Positions 44,065 through 52,801 are shown, numbered from the stretch's first letter. The stretch: DNA of 64,000 bases from Streptomyces sp. Ru73 (GCF_002920575.1 NZ_PQSQ01000004.1:1-64000); one strand, 5' to 3'. The notes: generated by a model from the sequence alone, not told the origin. Made by a program: numbers and translations.

Positions 44065-44478
44065 ATGACAGACGACTCCCGGGCAGCACAGCCGCCGGTC
44101 CGCAGGGGGCCGTGCGCCCGCTGGCCTGCCGAGCAGGGCGAGACGATCCGGCAGATCGTCGAGCGGGCCGGCGACAAGTGGGGCGTGCTCGTGATCGGCG
44201 CACTGGAGGACGGCCCCGTGCGCTACACCGACCTGCAGCGCTCCATCCCCGGCATCTCCCAGCGCATGCTCACCCACACCCTGCGCCAGCTGCGCCGCGA
44301 CGGCCTGGTCACCCGCACCGCCTACCCCGAGGTGCCGCCACGGGTCGAGTACGCGCTGACCGGCCTGGGCGCCACGCTGCTCGACGCGGTCACCGCCCTG
44401 ATCGACTGGGCGGGCACACACCACGACGAGATCGTCCGCAACCGCGCCCGCTTCGACAGCGACACCGCCGGCAGCTGA
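44065..44478 (+). CDS. HxlR-family transcriptional regulator
   Basis: A 137-residue winged-helix protein with the HxlR pattern: GDKWGVLVIGALEDGPVRYTDLQRSIPGISQRMLTHTLRQLRRDGLVTR. The single Cys (GPCARWP) near residue 17 is where redox-sensing relatives have a reactive cysteine. The ATG at 44065 has GGAGGGCAGACGCACG upstream. It probably controls the divergent quinone reductase. It converges with the SDR gene of the next operon. Confidence 0.88.
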   Translation: MTDDSRAAQPPVRRGPCARWPAEQGETIRQIVERAGDKWGVLVIGALEDGPVRYTDLQRSIPGISQRMLTHTLRQLRRDGLVTRTAYPEVPPRVEYALTGLGATLLDAVTALIDWAGTHHDEIVRNRARFDSDTAGS

Positions 44479-44622
44479 CACGAGGGCGGTGCGTCTCGCC
44501 GAAATACGGGCGGCGCGTCACGCTGAAACGCGCGCGGGGCGGCCCGGCCACCGGAGGCCGGCCGCGCCGGCGGCCCCGGCCCTGACCGCGGGCGTGCCGG
44601 AAAGCGGGGTGACCCAGCCGTG

Positions 44623-45375
44623 TCACGAGGGCCCCTCGCGCAGTGCGTCGGAGACCGACTTGACCCCGCCGTGCGCGGTCAGTCCGCCGTCGACGGGGAT
44701 CTCGGCGCCGGTGATGAACGACGACTCCCGGGACAGCAGGAACACGATCAGCGGAGCGACCTCGTCGGCCGTTCCGGTGCGGCCGAGCGGCGTCTCGCGG
44801 ACATTCGCCTCGCGAAAGGCCGGGGCGGCGGAGGCGGTCATCTCCGTCTCGATGTAGCCGGGGTGGACCGTGTTGACACGGATCCCGCGCGGGCCGAGTT
44901 CGAGCGCGGCGGTCTTCGACAGGCCCCGCAGCGCCCACTTGCTGGTGGTGTAGGCGACCGGGTAGTGCGCGGTGAGGGCCGCCGAGGAGCCGACGTTGAC
45001 GATCGAGGCGCCGGGCGGCATCAGCGGAGCGAGGTACTGAATGCCGAGCAGCGGGCCGGTGACGTTGACGGCATGGACGCGCGCCAGGTCTTCGGGCCGT
45101 ACGTCTCCGACGCGGGCGCGCCAGGTGACGCCCGCGTTGTTGACCAGCCCGTGCACCTGCCCGTACGACTCCTTCAGCTCGGCGGCCAGATTGGCCCAGT
45201 CCCGCTCGTTGCTGACGTCGAGGCGTCGGCAGCCGGGGGCCTCCGTCACGTCGGTGGCGATGACGCGGGCACCCTCGCGGGCGAGGGCTTCCGCCTCCGC
45301 GGCGCCCTGGCCGCGCGCCGCGCCGGTGACGACCACCACCTTGCCGAGCAGTCTCTTGGGGTGCGGGGTGTTCAC
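44623..45375 (-). CDS. SDR-family oxidoreductase
   Basis: A 250-residue classical short-chain dehydrogenase with cofactor motif GAARGQGAAEA, NNAG at residue 88, catalytic Ser (GSSAAL), Tyr and Lys (YTTSK), and a C-terminal ITGAEIPVDGG. The GTG at 45375 overlaps the upstream gene's stop (GTGA). It is the last gene of the meta-cleavage operon and probably oxidises or reduces a ring-derived alcohol or ketone. Confidence 0.88.
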   Translation of the reverse strand: MNTPHPKRLLGKVVVVTGAARGQGAAEAEALAREGARVIATDVTEAPGCRRLDVSNERDWANLAAELKESYGQVHGLVNNAGVTWRARVGDVRPEDLARVHAVNVTGPLLGIQYLAPLMPPGASIVNVGSSAALTAHYPVAYTTSKWALRGLSKTAALELGPRGIRVNTVHPGYIETEMTASAAPAFREANVRETPLGRTGTADEVAPLIVFLLSRESSFITGAEIPVDGGLTAHGGVKSVSDALREGPS

Positions 45376-46343
45376 GGCCGCTCCCGGGTGCGGCGCCGGC
45401 CGGTGGGCAGCGGTACGGGGGCGGTGCCGGGGACCACCGTGTTGGTGAGGGTGCCGAGGCCCTCGACGGTGAGGGAGACGGTGTCGCCCGGCTTCAGTGG
45501 CGGCGGGGTCTGCTCACCGCGCCGGCCCCACAGTTCGGCGAGGCAGCCGCCGTTGCCGCAGGTGCCCGAGCCGAGCACGTCACCGGGGACGACCCGCGTG
45601 CCGCGCGAGGCGTACGCGGCCATCTCCTCGAAGGTCCAGCTCATGTTGGACAGCAGGTCCGTGCCGACGACCTCGCCGTTGACCTCGGCGGTGAGTGCGA
45701 GCCGCAGGAAGCCGTCATCGTCGCGGTACGGTTCCAGTTCGTCGGCGGTGACCAGGTAGGGGCCGAGCGTGGTGGCGGTGTCCTTGCCCTTGCAGGGGCC
45801 GAGGCCGACCTTCATCTCGGCGGACTGCAGGTCGCGCGCCGACCAGTCGTTGAGGACGGTGTAGCCGATGATGTGGTCGCGGGCCTGCTCGGGGGTGAGG
45901 TCACGGCCCTCGCGGCCGATGACGGCAGCCACTTCGAGTTCGAAGTCGAGGACGGCCGAGCCGGGCGGCACCGGGATGTCATCGCCCGGCCCGTGGACGG
46001 CGTGCGGGTTGGTGAAGTAGAAGGCCGGTGCCGCATACCACTCCTCGGGTACACCGGCGGCTCCGTCGACGGAGCGGCGTACGCCCTCGACGTGCTCCTC
46101 GAAGGTGACGAAGTCCCGTACGGAGGAGGGCTGCAGAGGAGGAAGCAGCCGCACCCGGGAGACATGGGGGCCGGGCGGGGCGCCGAACGAGGCGGCGCCG
46201 GTCCTGAGGAGGGCCGCAAGCCCGTCCCCGGACGTGATCAGCTCGGTGAGCGAGTGTGCGTCCGGCACGGGGTACAGGGTGCCGTCGTCGGCCACGACGG
46301 CGACGCTGTGCTGCTGCTGGTGCTGGTAGGCGGCGAAACGCAT
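45372..46343 (-). CDS. Fumarylacetoacetate hydrolase family protein (operon gene 6)
   Basis: A 323-residue FAH-fold enzyme. Key blocks are VTFEEHVEGVRRSV, FYFTNPHAVHGPGDD, LDFELEVAAVIG (metal-binding acids), YTVLNDWSARDLQ and GSGTCGNGGCLAELW. Such proteins hydrolyse or decarboxylate acylpyruvates from ring cleavage. It differs from the FAH protein at 50571 in length and motifs. It is separated from the dioxygenase gene by a hairpin-bearing 90-base gap and overlaps the SDR gene by four bases. Confidence 0.88.
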   Translation of the reverse strand: MRFAAYQHQQQHSVAVVADDGTLYPVPDAHSLTELITSGDGLAALLRTGAASFGAPPGPHVSRVRLLPPLQPSSVRDFVTFEEHVEGVRRSVDGAAGVPEEWYAAPAFYFTNPHAVHGPGDDIPVPPGSAVLDFELEVAAVIGREGRDLTPEQARDHIIGYTVLNDWSARDLQSAEMKVGLGPCKGKDTATTLGPYLVTADELEPYRDDDGFLRLALTAEVNGEVVGTDLLSNMSWTFEEMAAYASRGTRVVPGDVLGSGTCGNGGCLAELWGRRGEQTPPPLKPGDTVSLTVEGLGTLTNTVVPGTAPVPLPTGRRRTRERP

Positions 46344-46371
46344 GGGCGGCTCCTGGCGGTGCGGTGGGTGA

Positions 46372-46424
46372 CCGGGGGCGCGGCGGATGAGTCAGGGCTG
46401 GTGACAGGGTCGCCGCGCCCCCGG
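46372..46424 (-). other. Intercistronic hairpin in meta-cleavage operon (distal)
   Basis: CCGGGGGCGCGGCG (46372-46385) and CGCCGCGCCCCCGG (46411-46424) form a perfect 14-bp stem with a 25-base loop between the dioxygenase stop and the FAH start. It may be an internal terminator or an mRNA-processing or stability element. Confidence 0.7.
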
Positions 46425-46433
46425 AGAGGGGGA

Positions 46434-47366
46434 TCAGACCGGCGGGGCGACGAAGCAGCCGCGGTCGGGGTCGTTGAAGGACTCCTTGGCGATGAGTTCG
46501 TTCATGGGGTTGGCCGTGCCCCACTGGTCGGTGACCTCTGGCTGGGAGAAGTCGTAGACGTGCGGGTGCCAGGTGTCCTCGTCCAGCAGCTCCAACTCCG
46601 TTGTGTACTCGACGGTGTTGCCGTGCGGGTCGAGGAAGTACGTGAAGGTGTTGTCACCCGCCATGTGCCGTCCCGGACCCCAGATCTTGCGGAAACCGGC
46701 GCGCATCACCCGTCCCGAGCCGCGCATGTACTCGTCCAGGCCGCGCATCTCGAAGGAGACGTGGTGCAGGGCGGTGTGCGGGCCCTGTGCGATGGCCATG
46801 GAGTGGTGCTGGCTGCTGATCCGCATGAAGTGCATGACCTCGCCCATGTGCGGCGAGCTGAGGGTGTCGGAGAGGCGGAAGCCGAGGTGGCGCTCGTACC
46901 ACTCGCGGGTGCGGTTGAGGTCGGGGGAGTTGAGCACGACGTGGCTCAGCTTGACCGGGATGGCCTCCTTCTCCTCGATCTTGCGATGCTGCCGGACGGC
47001 GACGTCCGCGGAGACCTCGATGGTGCGCCCGTCGACGTCGAAGAAGCGGAAGCCGTAGCCGCCGCCGGGGGTGTCGATGCTGCCGGGCTGCGTTATCAAC
47101 TCCACGCCACCCTGCAGCAGTTGCTCGGCGAGTGTGTCCACGGCCGCGGCATCGGGCGCCCCGTACGAGACGAGGTCCAGGCGCTTCTCGCCGGCCTTGC
47201 GGAGCCGTACGACGTACTGCTCCGGGGAGCCCTCGGCGGCGAGGAAGGAGATGCCGGAGTCCTCGGCGACCTTGGTCAGGCCCCAGACGCCGGCGTAGAA
47301 GTCGAGTTGCTTGTCGTAGTCGGGCACGGCGAGGTCGACGTGGCGCAGGTGGGTGAGCAGGCGCAT
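46434..47366 (-). CDS. Two-domain extradiol ring-cleavage dioxygenase (VOC)
   Basis: A 310-residue type I extradiol dioxygenase of two vicinal-oxygen-chelate domains. In the C-terminal domain the iron ligands are H142 (LSHVVLN), H201 or H202 (LHHVSFEM) and E253 (NTVEYTTEL); the N-terminal domain is a degenerate copy starting LRHVDLAVPDYDKQLDFY. It splits catechols next to the hydroxyl groups. The ATG at 47366 follows the amidohydrolase stop by four bases; a longer frame upstream lies within that gene. Confidence 0.9.
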   Translation of the reverse strand: MRLLTHLRHVDLAVPDYDKQLDFYAGVWGLTKVAEDSGISFLAAEGSPEQYVVRLRKAGEKRLDLVSYGAPDAAAVDTLAEQLLQGGVELITQPGSIDTPGGGYGFRFFDVDGRTIEVSADVAVRQHRKIEEKEAIPVKLSHVVLNSPDLNRTREWYERHLGFRLSDTLSSPHMGEVMHFMRISSQHHSMAIAQGPHTALHHVSFEMRGLDEYMRGSGRVMRAGFRKIWGPGRHMAGDNTFTYFLDPHGNTVEYTTELELLDEDTWHPHVYDFSQPEVTDQWGTANPMNELIAKESFNDPDRGCFVAPPV

Positions 47367-47370
47367 GGTG

Positions 47371-48366
47371 TCAGTCCTTGAAGAGGAGGGCGGTGGCATT
47401 GCCGCCGCGTACGGCGTGGAAGTCGGCGTCGGGCAGACCCGCCGCGCGCAGTGCGCCGACCGGGTCCTCGGTGCCCATGTCGAAGGGGAAGTCGGAGCCG
47501 AGCAGTACCCGGTCGGCGCCCGCGACGCGTACCAACTCGCGCAGTACGTACGGGTCGTGGACCAGCGAGTCGAAGTACAACTGCCGCAGGTAGCGGCTGG
47601 GTTCGCGGGCGCAGCCGCGCGCGTCGGGGCGGGCGCGCCACGCGTGATCGCTGCGGCCGATGTGGGTGGGCAGGTAGCCACCGCCGTGCGCCGCGAGCAG
47701 CTTCAGACCGGGGTGCCGGTCCAGCACACCCGAGAAGATCAGATGGGAGAGCGCGACGGCGTTCTCCGTCGGCTGGCCGACCGTGTTGGAGAGGTACCAG
47801 CGGTCCAGCCGCTCGTCGAGGGTGCAGCCGAACGGGTGCAGGAAGACGACCGCTCCGGTCTCCTCGGCGCGCGACCAGAAGGGCTCGTAGGCCGGGTCGG
47901 ACAGCTCACGTGCCGGGGCATGGCTGGAGATCTCCACCCCAGCCAGCCCCTGGCCGAGGGCGTGATCGAGGGCGGGCACCAGGTGGGCGGGGTGCTGGAG
48001 GGGGGCGAGACCGAGGCCGCGCAGCCGGTCGGGGGCCGCCGCGCAGTGTGTGGCGGTGGCCTCGTTGGCGAGCCGGTACACCTTCTCGGCCGTCTCCTCG
48101 TCTGCCCAGTAGTGGTAGTGCGAGGGGGACGGGCTGACCACCTGGAGGTCCACGCCCTGGGCGTCCATCGCCGCGAGCCGGGCCCGTACGTCGGTGAGGC
48201 GGCCGATCCGCTCGCCGATCATCGGGCCGTTGACCTGCAGCGCGGCGCGGCCGTTGCGGCGGGCGTCCAGGGCGCGGGCCTCGGCGTGGCCGGGCAGGCC
48301 GGCCACGAGCGCGTCGACCTCCGGCAGCAGGACGTGGGCGTGCACGTCGACGGTGGGCGCGGTCAC
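47371..48366 (-). CDS. Amidohydrolase-family decarboxylase (ACMSD-like)
   Basis: A 331-residue amidohydrolase with metal-binding VDVHAHVLLP, a His in FLHPFGC, another in LLAAHGGGYLP, and the catalytic Asp in GSDFPFDMG. This is the pattern of amino-carboxymuconate-semialdehyde decarboxylase and related aromatic decarboxylases. The GTG at 48366 overlaps the monooxygenase's stop (GTGA). In this operon it could remove a carboxyl group before or after ring cleavage. Confidence 0.87.
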   Translation of the reverse strand: MTAPTVDVHAHVLLPEVDALVAGLPGHAEARALDARRNGRAALQVNGPMIGERIGRLTDVRARLAAMDAQGVDLQVVSPSPSHYHYWADEETAEKVYRLANEATATHCAAAPDRLRGLGLAPLQHPAHLVPALDHALGQGLAGVEISSHAPARELSDPAYEPFWSRAEETGAVVFLHPFGCTLDERLDRWYLSNTVGQPTENAVALSHLIFSGVLDRHPGLKLLAAHGGGYLPTHIGRSDHAWRARPDARGCAREPSRYLRQLYFDSLVHDPYVLRELVRVAGADRVLLGSDFPFDMGTEDPVGALRAAGLPDADFHAVRGGNATALLFKD

Positions 48367-49493
48367 GGCAGCTCCCGCAGCATGGTCATGATGCGGCCCA
48401 TCAGGCCCGGTACGTCGGCGTCGCGGACGCCGTCCAGCTGCCACTGCCCGATCTGCACGGACGCTTCCACGACGGGACGTACGCGGGCGACACGGCGCTC
48501 GTAGTACTCCTGGAACAGGGCGTCGTCCCAGGTGTCGGAGGCGGTCAGCAGCTGGGCGAGCACCCAGGCGTCCTCCAGTGACATCGCGGCGCCCTGGGCC
48601 AGGGTGGGCGGGCAGCAGTGCGCGGCGTCACCGACGAGGACGACCCGGCCGCGATGCCAGGAACCCTCGACCAACAGCCGGTCGAACCAGGTGTAGTTGA
48701 CCTTCGCCGGGTCGGTGAGGTGTGCGGTGATCTCGGGCCAGTGGCCTCCGTAGTGCCGTGCCAGGGCGCGCATCTCGTCCGCGTAGCTCGCCACGGGTAT
48801 CGCGGCCCGGTCGCGCTTCGCCTCGACGACATAGGCGTACAGCGTGCTGTCGCTGGTGGGGCAGTAGCCGGCGATGTAGGCCGGGCCGCCGTAGGCGAGG
48901 TCGGTGCGGGTCACACCGGCCGGGCGCGGTGCGGCGACGCGCCAGATGGCCATGCCGGTGGGCTCCGGCCGGTCCGTGATGCCGATGGCCGCGCGGGTGG
49001 CGGAGCCCAGCCCGTCGGCGGCGACCACCAGGTCGTAGCGGCCCTCGCCGCCGTCGTCGAAGGTCACCGACACGCCGTCGTCGTCCTGCTCCAGGGACGC
49101 GGCACGGACACCGAGGCGGACGGTGGCGCCACTGGCCCGCACCGCGTCGATGAGGATGCCCTGCAGCCGGGGGCGCTCCATGCCGACGGTGGCGGGCAGG
49201 TCGTCACCGCCGGTGCGCAGGTCCTCGGCGGCATGCAGGACGGTGCCGTCGGGCGCCGTGATGCCGACCGAGCTGAACGCGTAGCCGGACTGCGCCACCC
49301 GGTCCCACACGCCGAGTTCACGCAGCACGCGCAGGGCGTTGCCCTGGAGGGTGATGCCGGATCCCGCGGTGGCGTTCCAGTCGTCCTTGGCCTCGATCAG
49401 ATCGACGGTGATCCCGGCGCGGCGCAGCAGGATCGTGACCGCGTTGCCGGCCGCGCCACCGCCGATGACGAGGACCGTGCGGGGTGTGCTCAT
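48363..49493 (-). CDS. FAD-dependent aromatic monooxygenase
   Basis: A 376-residue class A flavoprotein hydroxylase. FAD fold VIGGGAAGNAVTILLRRAG, the DG motif DLVVAADGLGSATR, and the GD motif VLVGDAAHCCPPTLAQGAAMSLED. It resembles salicylate and 3-hydroxybenzoate hydroxylases and would add a hydroxyl group to make the catechol substrate of the dioxygenase. The ATG at 49493 follows GGAGTAGTTCCCCT. The gene has a hairpin-bearing 82-base gap in front and overlaps the amidohydrolase gene. Confidence 0.88.
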   Translation of the reverse strand: MSTPRTVLVIGGGAAGNAVTILLRRAGITVDLIEAKDDWNATAGSGITLQGNALRVLRELGVWDRVAQSGYAFSSVGITAPDGTVLHAAEDLRTGGDDLPATVGMERPRLQGILIDAVRASGATVRLGVRAASLEQDDDGVSVTFDDGGEGRYDLVVAADGLGSATRAAIGITDRPEPTGMAIWRVAAPRPAGVTRTDLAYGGPAYIAGYCPTSDSTLYAYVVEAKRDRAAIPVASYADEMRALARHYGGHWPEITAHLTDPAKVNYTWFDRLLVEGSWHRGRVVLVGDAAHCCPPTLAQGAAMSLEDAWVLAQLLTASDTWDDALFQEYYERRVARVRPVVEASVQIGQWQLDGVRDADVPGLMGRIMTMLRELP

Positions 49494-49516
49494 AGGGGAA
49501 CTACTCCTTTGTCCCT

Positions 49517-49564
49517 CAGGGAGTTCTCTCCGAGACTTCGGGGAGGTCTCGGGCAGAACTCCTG
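49517..49564 (-). other. Nested intercistronic hairpin in meta-cleavage operon (proximal)
   Basis: Outer arms CAGGGAGTTCT (49517-49527) and AGAACTCCTG (49555-49564) enclose a perfect inner stem CCGAGAC (49530-49536)/GTCTCGG (49546-49552). The structure lies between the cyclase-like gene's stop and the monooxygenase start and may set expression levels of the downstream genes. Confidence 0.65.
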
Positions 49565-49575
49565 CAGACCGAGGG

Positions 49576-50574
49576 CTACTTGACGGCGATCGGGTTGACG
49601 GGCGAGCCGACGGCGCCGGTGATGGGCAGGGGAGCGGCGGCCAGCCAGAAGTCGTACACACCGTCGTCCGCGCAGTCCGCGGCCAGCGCGTCCAGGTCCC
49701 ACATCTCGCCGATGAGGAGTCCGATGTGGGGGATGGCAACCTGGTGCAGCGGCTGGAAGGCGTGCGCGAACTCGTTCGGGCGGACCTCGAAGCCCCAGGT
49801 GTCCGTGGCGATCGCGGCGATCTCGGTGCGGTGCAGCCAGCCGGCCGTGGTGAACGACAGACCGGGCGCGGGGCCGCCCGCGTACTCGCCCCAGCCCTCG
49901 CGCCGGGCCCTGGCGAGCCGTCCGGTGCGCACCACCACGATGTCGCCCCGGCCGACCGTGACGCCGTGCGCCTCGGCCGTCGCGGTGAGGTGCTCCTCGG
50001 TGATCGCGAAGCCGTCGGGCAGTTCTCCCCCGCTCTCGGCTCCGCTCGAGCGGGAGGTGCCCCCGCCCTCGCCGATGACGCGGCCCACGTCGAGGAGGAC
50101 GCCACGTCCGGCGACGTACGGGGCCATGTGCTCGATGCCGGTGACGAGGTCACCGTCGGAGGTGACGACCTGCTCGGCGGGGCGCCCGTTCCACGCCTTG
50201 CCGTGGTCGAAGATGTGGCCGAGCCCGTCCCACTGGGTGGAGCACTGCAGCGGCATGGCGATGACGTCGTCGGCGCCGCCGAGGCCGTGCGGGAAGCCCT
50301 GGTTGCCGAGCGCTGCGTCGGTGCCGGTGTCGAGCATCGTGTGCACCGGGTTGGTCCGCCGCCGCCAGCCCTTCTGCGGCCCGTCCATGTCGAAGCGCTG
50401 CGCCAGTGAGAAGCTGACGCCCCGGCGCACCAGCGCGGCTCCTTCGCGGCGCTTGGCCGCGTCGAGGAAGTTGAGGGTGCCCAGCCGGTCGTCATCGCCC
50501 CAACGTCCCCAGTTGGAGCAGGACTTGGCGGCCTCGGCGATGGCGCCCTCGGGGTCGTTCCGGTCCGGGGTCAC
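49576..50574 (-). CDS. Cyclase-family (kynurenine-formamidase-like) hydrolase
   Basis: A 332-residue protein of the cyclase/KynB family. The usual H-x-G-T-H-x-D metal block appears as STQWDGLGHIFDHGKAWNG, with other family blocks at VLLDVGRVIG, IVVVRTGRL and FEVRPNEFAHAFQPLHQVAIPHIG. It may hydrolyse an amide, ester or lactone from the pathway. The GTG at 50574 overlaps the preceding gene's stop by four bases. A Gly/Ser-rich insertion near residue 175 is unusual. Confidence 0.85.
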   Translation of the reverse strand: MTPDRNDPEGAIAEAAKSCSNWGRWGDDDRLGTLNFLDAAKRREGAALVRRGVSFSLAQRFDMDGPQKGWRRRTNPVHTMLDTGTDAALGNQGFPHGLGGADDVIAMPLQCSTQWDGLGHIFDHGKAWNGRPAEQVVTSDGDLVTGIEHMAPYVAGRGVLLDVGRVIGEGGGTSRSSGAESGGELPDGFAITEEHLTATAEAHGVTVGRGDIVVVRTGRLARARREGWGEYAGGPAPGLSFTTAGWLHRTEIAAIATDTWGFEVRPNEFAHAFQPLHQVAIPHIGLLIGEMWDLDALAADCADDGVYDFWLAAAPLPITGAVGSPVNPIAVK

Positions 50575-51572
50575 GACGCCACCTCCGCCACACAGCGGGT
50601 GCGCTGCGCGCCGAGGCCGCTGATCGAGCCGTCCATCACGTCGCCGTCACGCAGCAGCCGCCCCCAGTGCATGCCGTTGCCGGCGGGGGAGCCGGTCAGC
50701 ACCAGGTCTCCGGGGAGCAGGCGGGCGGTCTGCGAGGCGTACGACACCATGCGTGCCACGTCGAAGATCATGTCCTGGGTGGACTCGTCCTGCATGGTCT
50801 CGCCGTTCAGCTTCAGGACGAGGCGCAGGTCACCGGGGTCGGCGATCGACTCGGCCGGCACGATCCAGGGGCCGAGCGGGGTGAAGCCGGGCGCGTTCTT
50901 GCTGCGCAGCCAGTCGGTACCGATCTGCGGCATGTCGCGCCGGAAGACGGCGGCGCGGTCGGTGAGGTCGTTGGCGATGGTGTACCCGGCTACGTACTCC
51001 AGGGCCTCCTCCACCGTCACCCGATGCGCGGGCCTGCCGATGACGGCCGCCAACTCCAGCTCCCAGTCCGGCTGTTCGGCCCAGGCGGGCAGCACCACGT
51101 TGTCGTACGGGCCCGTGATCGCGCTCGGCAGCCCGAGGAACACGTACGGCAGGTCCTCCTCGGCCCGCCGGTCCATGAGTTCGGCGGCCTCCGCGCGGCG
51201 CTCGTCCTCCGGGCGGTCGTCACCGGGCGCGCGGTGCGCGACGTGCAGGTCGATGACGTGCTGCCGGTAGTTGGCACCGGACTGGAAGACCTGCCGCGGC
51301 TCGACCGGGGCGTGCACCCGGAACCCTGCCAGAGGCACGCGCTCCACCGTGCCGTTGCCGGCCAGGGCGCGCAGCCGGGGCAGCGCCGCGGTCCAGCTCT
51401 CCAGCAGCCGACGGACCGTCAACTCGTCGTCGTCCAGGGCGTTTCGCAGGTCCACGACGCGCTCGTCGGGAGTGACTAGCGCGGGGAAAGCCGGGCCGTC
51501 CGGGGTCGACAGGGTCGCGAGGGCGAAGGGCCCGACGAAGGGCGGGGATACGGGTGCGGGGTTCACAGACAT
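50571..51572 (-). CDS. Fumarylacetoacetate hydrolase family protein (operon gene 1)
   Basis: A 333-residue FAH-type enzyme with FQSGANYRQHV, the metal-binding block WELELAAVIGRPAHRV, YTIANDLTDRAAV and LLPGDLVLTGSPAGNG. It is the first gene of the minus-strand operon and divergent from the LysR gene. FAH enzymes hydrolyse or hydrate acylpyruvates and 2-keto-pentenoates produced by meta cleavage. Confidence 0.88.
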   Translation of the reverse strand: MSVNPAPVSPPFVGPFALATLSTPDGPAFPALVTPDERVVDLRNALDDDELTVRRLLESWTAALPRLRALAGNGTVERVPLAGFRVHAPVEPRQVFQSGANYRQHVIDLHVAHRAPGDDRPEDERRAEAAELMDRRAEEDLPYVFLGLPSAITGPYDNVVLPAWAEQPDWELELAAVIGRPAHRVTVEEALEYVAGYTIANDLTDRAAVFRRDMPQIGTDWLRSKNAPGFTPLGPWIVPAESIADPGDLRLVLKLNGETMQDESTQDMIFDVARMVSYASQTARLLPGDLVLTGSPAGNGMHWGRLLRDGDVMDGSISGLGAQRTRCVAEVAS

Positions 51573-51628
51573 GTCCTCCTGAGTGCTGTGGGACTAATGT
51601 GGACCCGCCGCCAGCGATCAGGGAAATA

Positions 51629-51650
51629 GATTGTGTGGATAAGAGCAATC
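51629..51650. promoter_or_regulatory. GATTG-N12-CAATC LysR operator candidate
   Basis: GATTG-TGTGGATAAGAG-CAATC lies between the FAH operon start (51572) and the LysR start (51698). The form is like the ATC/GAT-based boxes of NodD-type LysR proteins, and its place fits control of both promoters. Confidence 0.55.
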
Positions 51651-51697
51651 CATCGCGCAAATTCCTCCTGGTCAGCGTCGAACAGCAAGGGGAACCC

Positions 51698-52615
51698 GTG
51701 AACCTGGCCCGTCTCGACCTCAACCTCGTCGTCGCCCTGCGCGCCCTGCTGGAGGAGCGGAACGTCACCCACGCCGGGCAGCGTGTCGGTCTGAGCCAGC
51801 CCGCGATGAGCGCGGCCCTCGCCCGGCTGCGCCGGCACTTCGACGACGACCTGCTCGCCCGCGTCGGCGGCCACTACGAGCTGACCGCCCTCGGCCAGGT
51901 ACTGCTGGACCGCACCTCCACCGCCTACGACGTGCTGGAACGCCTCTTCTCCAGCCAGGCCGACTTCGACCCGGCCAAGGCGGAGCGCGAGTTCCGGCTG
52001 CTGGCGTCCGACTACGCCGTCGCGGTCTTCGGCACCGAACTCGCCCGCGTGGTGCACGAGGAGGCCCCCGGCATCCGGCTCCGCTTCACCCAGGCCCCGC
52101 CCACCGTCGTCGACGACACCGCGACCCTGCTGAGCGCCACCGACGGCCTGCTCATGCCGCACGGCGTGATCAGCGACTTCCCCGCCACCGACCTCTACGA
52201 CGACCGCTGGGTGTTCCTCGTGGCGCAGGACCACCCCGGCGTCGAGGACCGTCTCACCCGGCAGGACCTGGCCCGGCTGCCCTGGGTCACGTACCAGCGC
52301 ACGTACGACGCCCCCGCGGTGCGCCAGCTGGCCATGCTCGGCATCGAACCGCGGGTGGAGGTCTCCGTCGACAGCTTCCAGCTCCTGCCCCTGATGATCG
52401 CCGGCACCCGGCGCCTCGCCCTGATCCAGGCACGCCTGGCGCGGCTGCTGACGCCGATCGCCGCGGTCCGGGTGGTGGAGCCGCCGTACGAGGCGGTGCC
52501 GCTGCGTGAAGCGCTGTGGTGGCACCCGGTCCACACGCATGACGCGGCCCACATCTGGCTGCGCGACACGGCCGCGTGGGTCGGGGCGCGACTGCCCCGC
52601 ATGGACGGGGAGTGA
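51698..52615 (+). CDS. NodD-type LysR regulator of the meta-cleavage operon
   Basis: A 305-residue LysR-type protein. The start (MNLARLDLNLVVALRALLEERNVTHAGQRVGLSQPAMSAALARLR) has the shape of the NodD/NahR branch, which often responds to aromatic compounds; the effector domain occupies residues 90-295. The GTG at 51698 follows AAGGGGAACCC; a GTG at 51634 in frame is possible but leaves an unusual N-terminus. It is divergent from the operon it probably controls. Confidence 0.88.
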   Translation: MNLARLDLNLVVALRALLEERNVTHAGQRVGLSQPAMSAALARLRRHFDDDLLARVGGHYELTALGQVLLDRTSTAYDVLERLFSSQADFDPAKAEREFRLLASDYAVAVFGTELARVVHEEAPGIRLRFTQAPPTVVDDTATLLSATDGLLMPHGVISDFPATDLYDDRWVFLVAQDHPGVEDRLTRQDLARLPWVTYQRTYDAPAVRQLAMLGIEPRVEVSVDSFQLLPLMIAGTRRLALIQARLARLLTPIAAVRVVEPPYEAVPLREALWWHPVHTHDAAHIWLRDTAAWVGARLPRMDGE

Positions 52616-52672
52616 CTCGATGAAGGCACTTCAGCGCCGTTGTCGTGCGGGGTGCAGCCACCGCCGAAGGCC

Positions 52673-52710
52673 GAACGCCGACCGGGCGGGAGGGCGCCTG
52701 TTCGGCGTTC
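52673..52710 (+). terminator. Hairpin after LysR gene
   Basis: GAACGCCGA (52673-52681) and TCGGCGTTC (52702-52710) form a perfect nine-base stem, 57 bases after the LysR stop. There is no U-tract. Confidence 0.6.
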
Positions 52711-52771
52711 CGCGCCGTGAGGCCGAGGGTGACCTCGCTCGTTTCGCCCGCCGCGGCCACGTCGGGGGCGG

Positions 52772-52801
52772 TGTGCAACATGTGCACAGCCAGTGTGCAC
52801 A
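52772..52801. promoter_or_regulatory. Repeated TGTGCACA operator before galactonate operon
   Basis: The palindrome TGTGCACA occurs at 52781-52788 and 52794-52801, with a near copy TGTGCAACA at 52772, 68-97 bases before the MFS start. Centres of the exact copies are 13 bases apart. It is a candidate site for the IclR protein encoded inside the operon. Confidence 0.55.
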
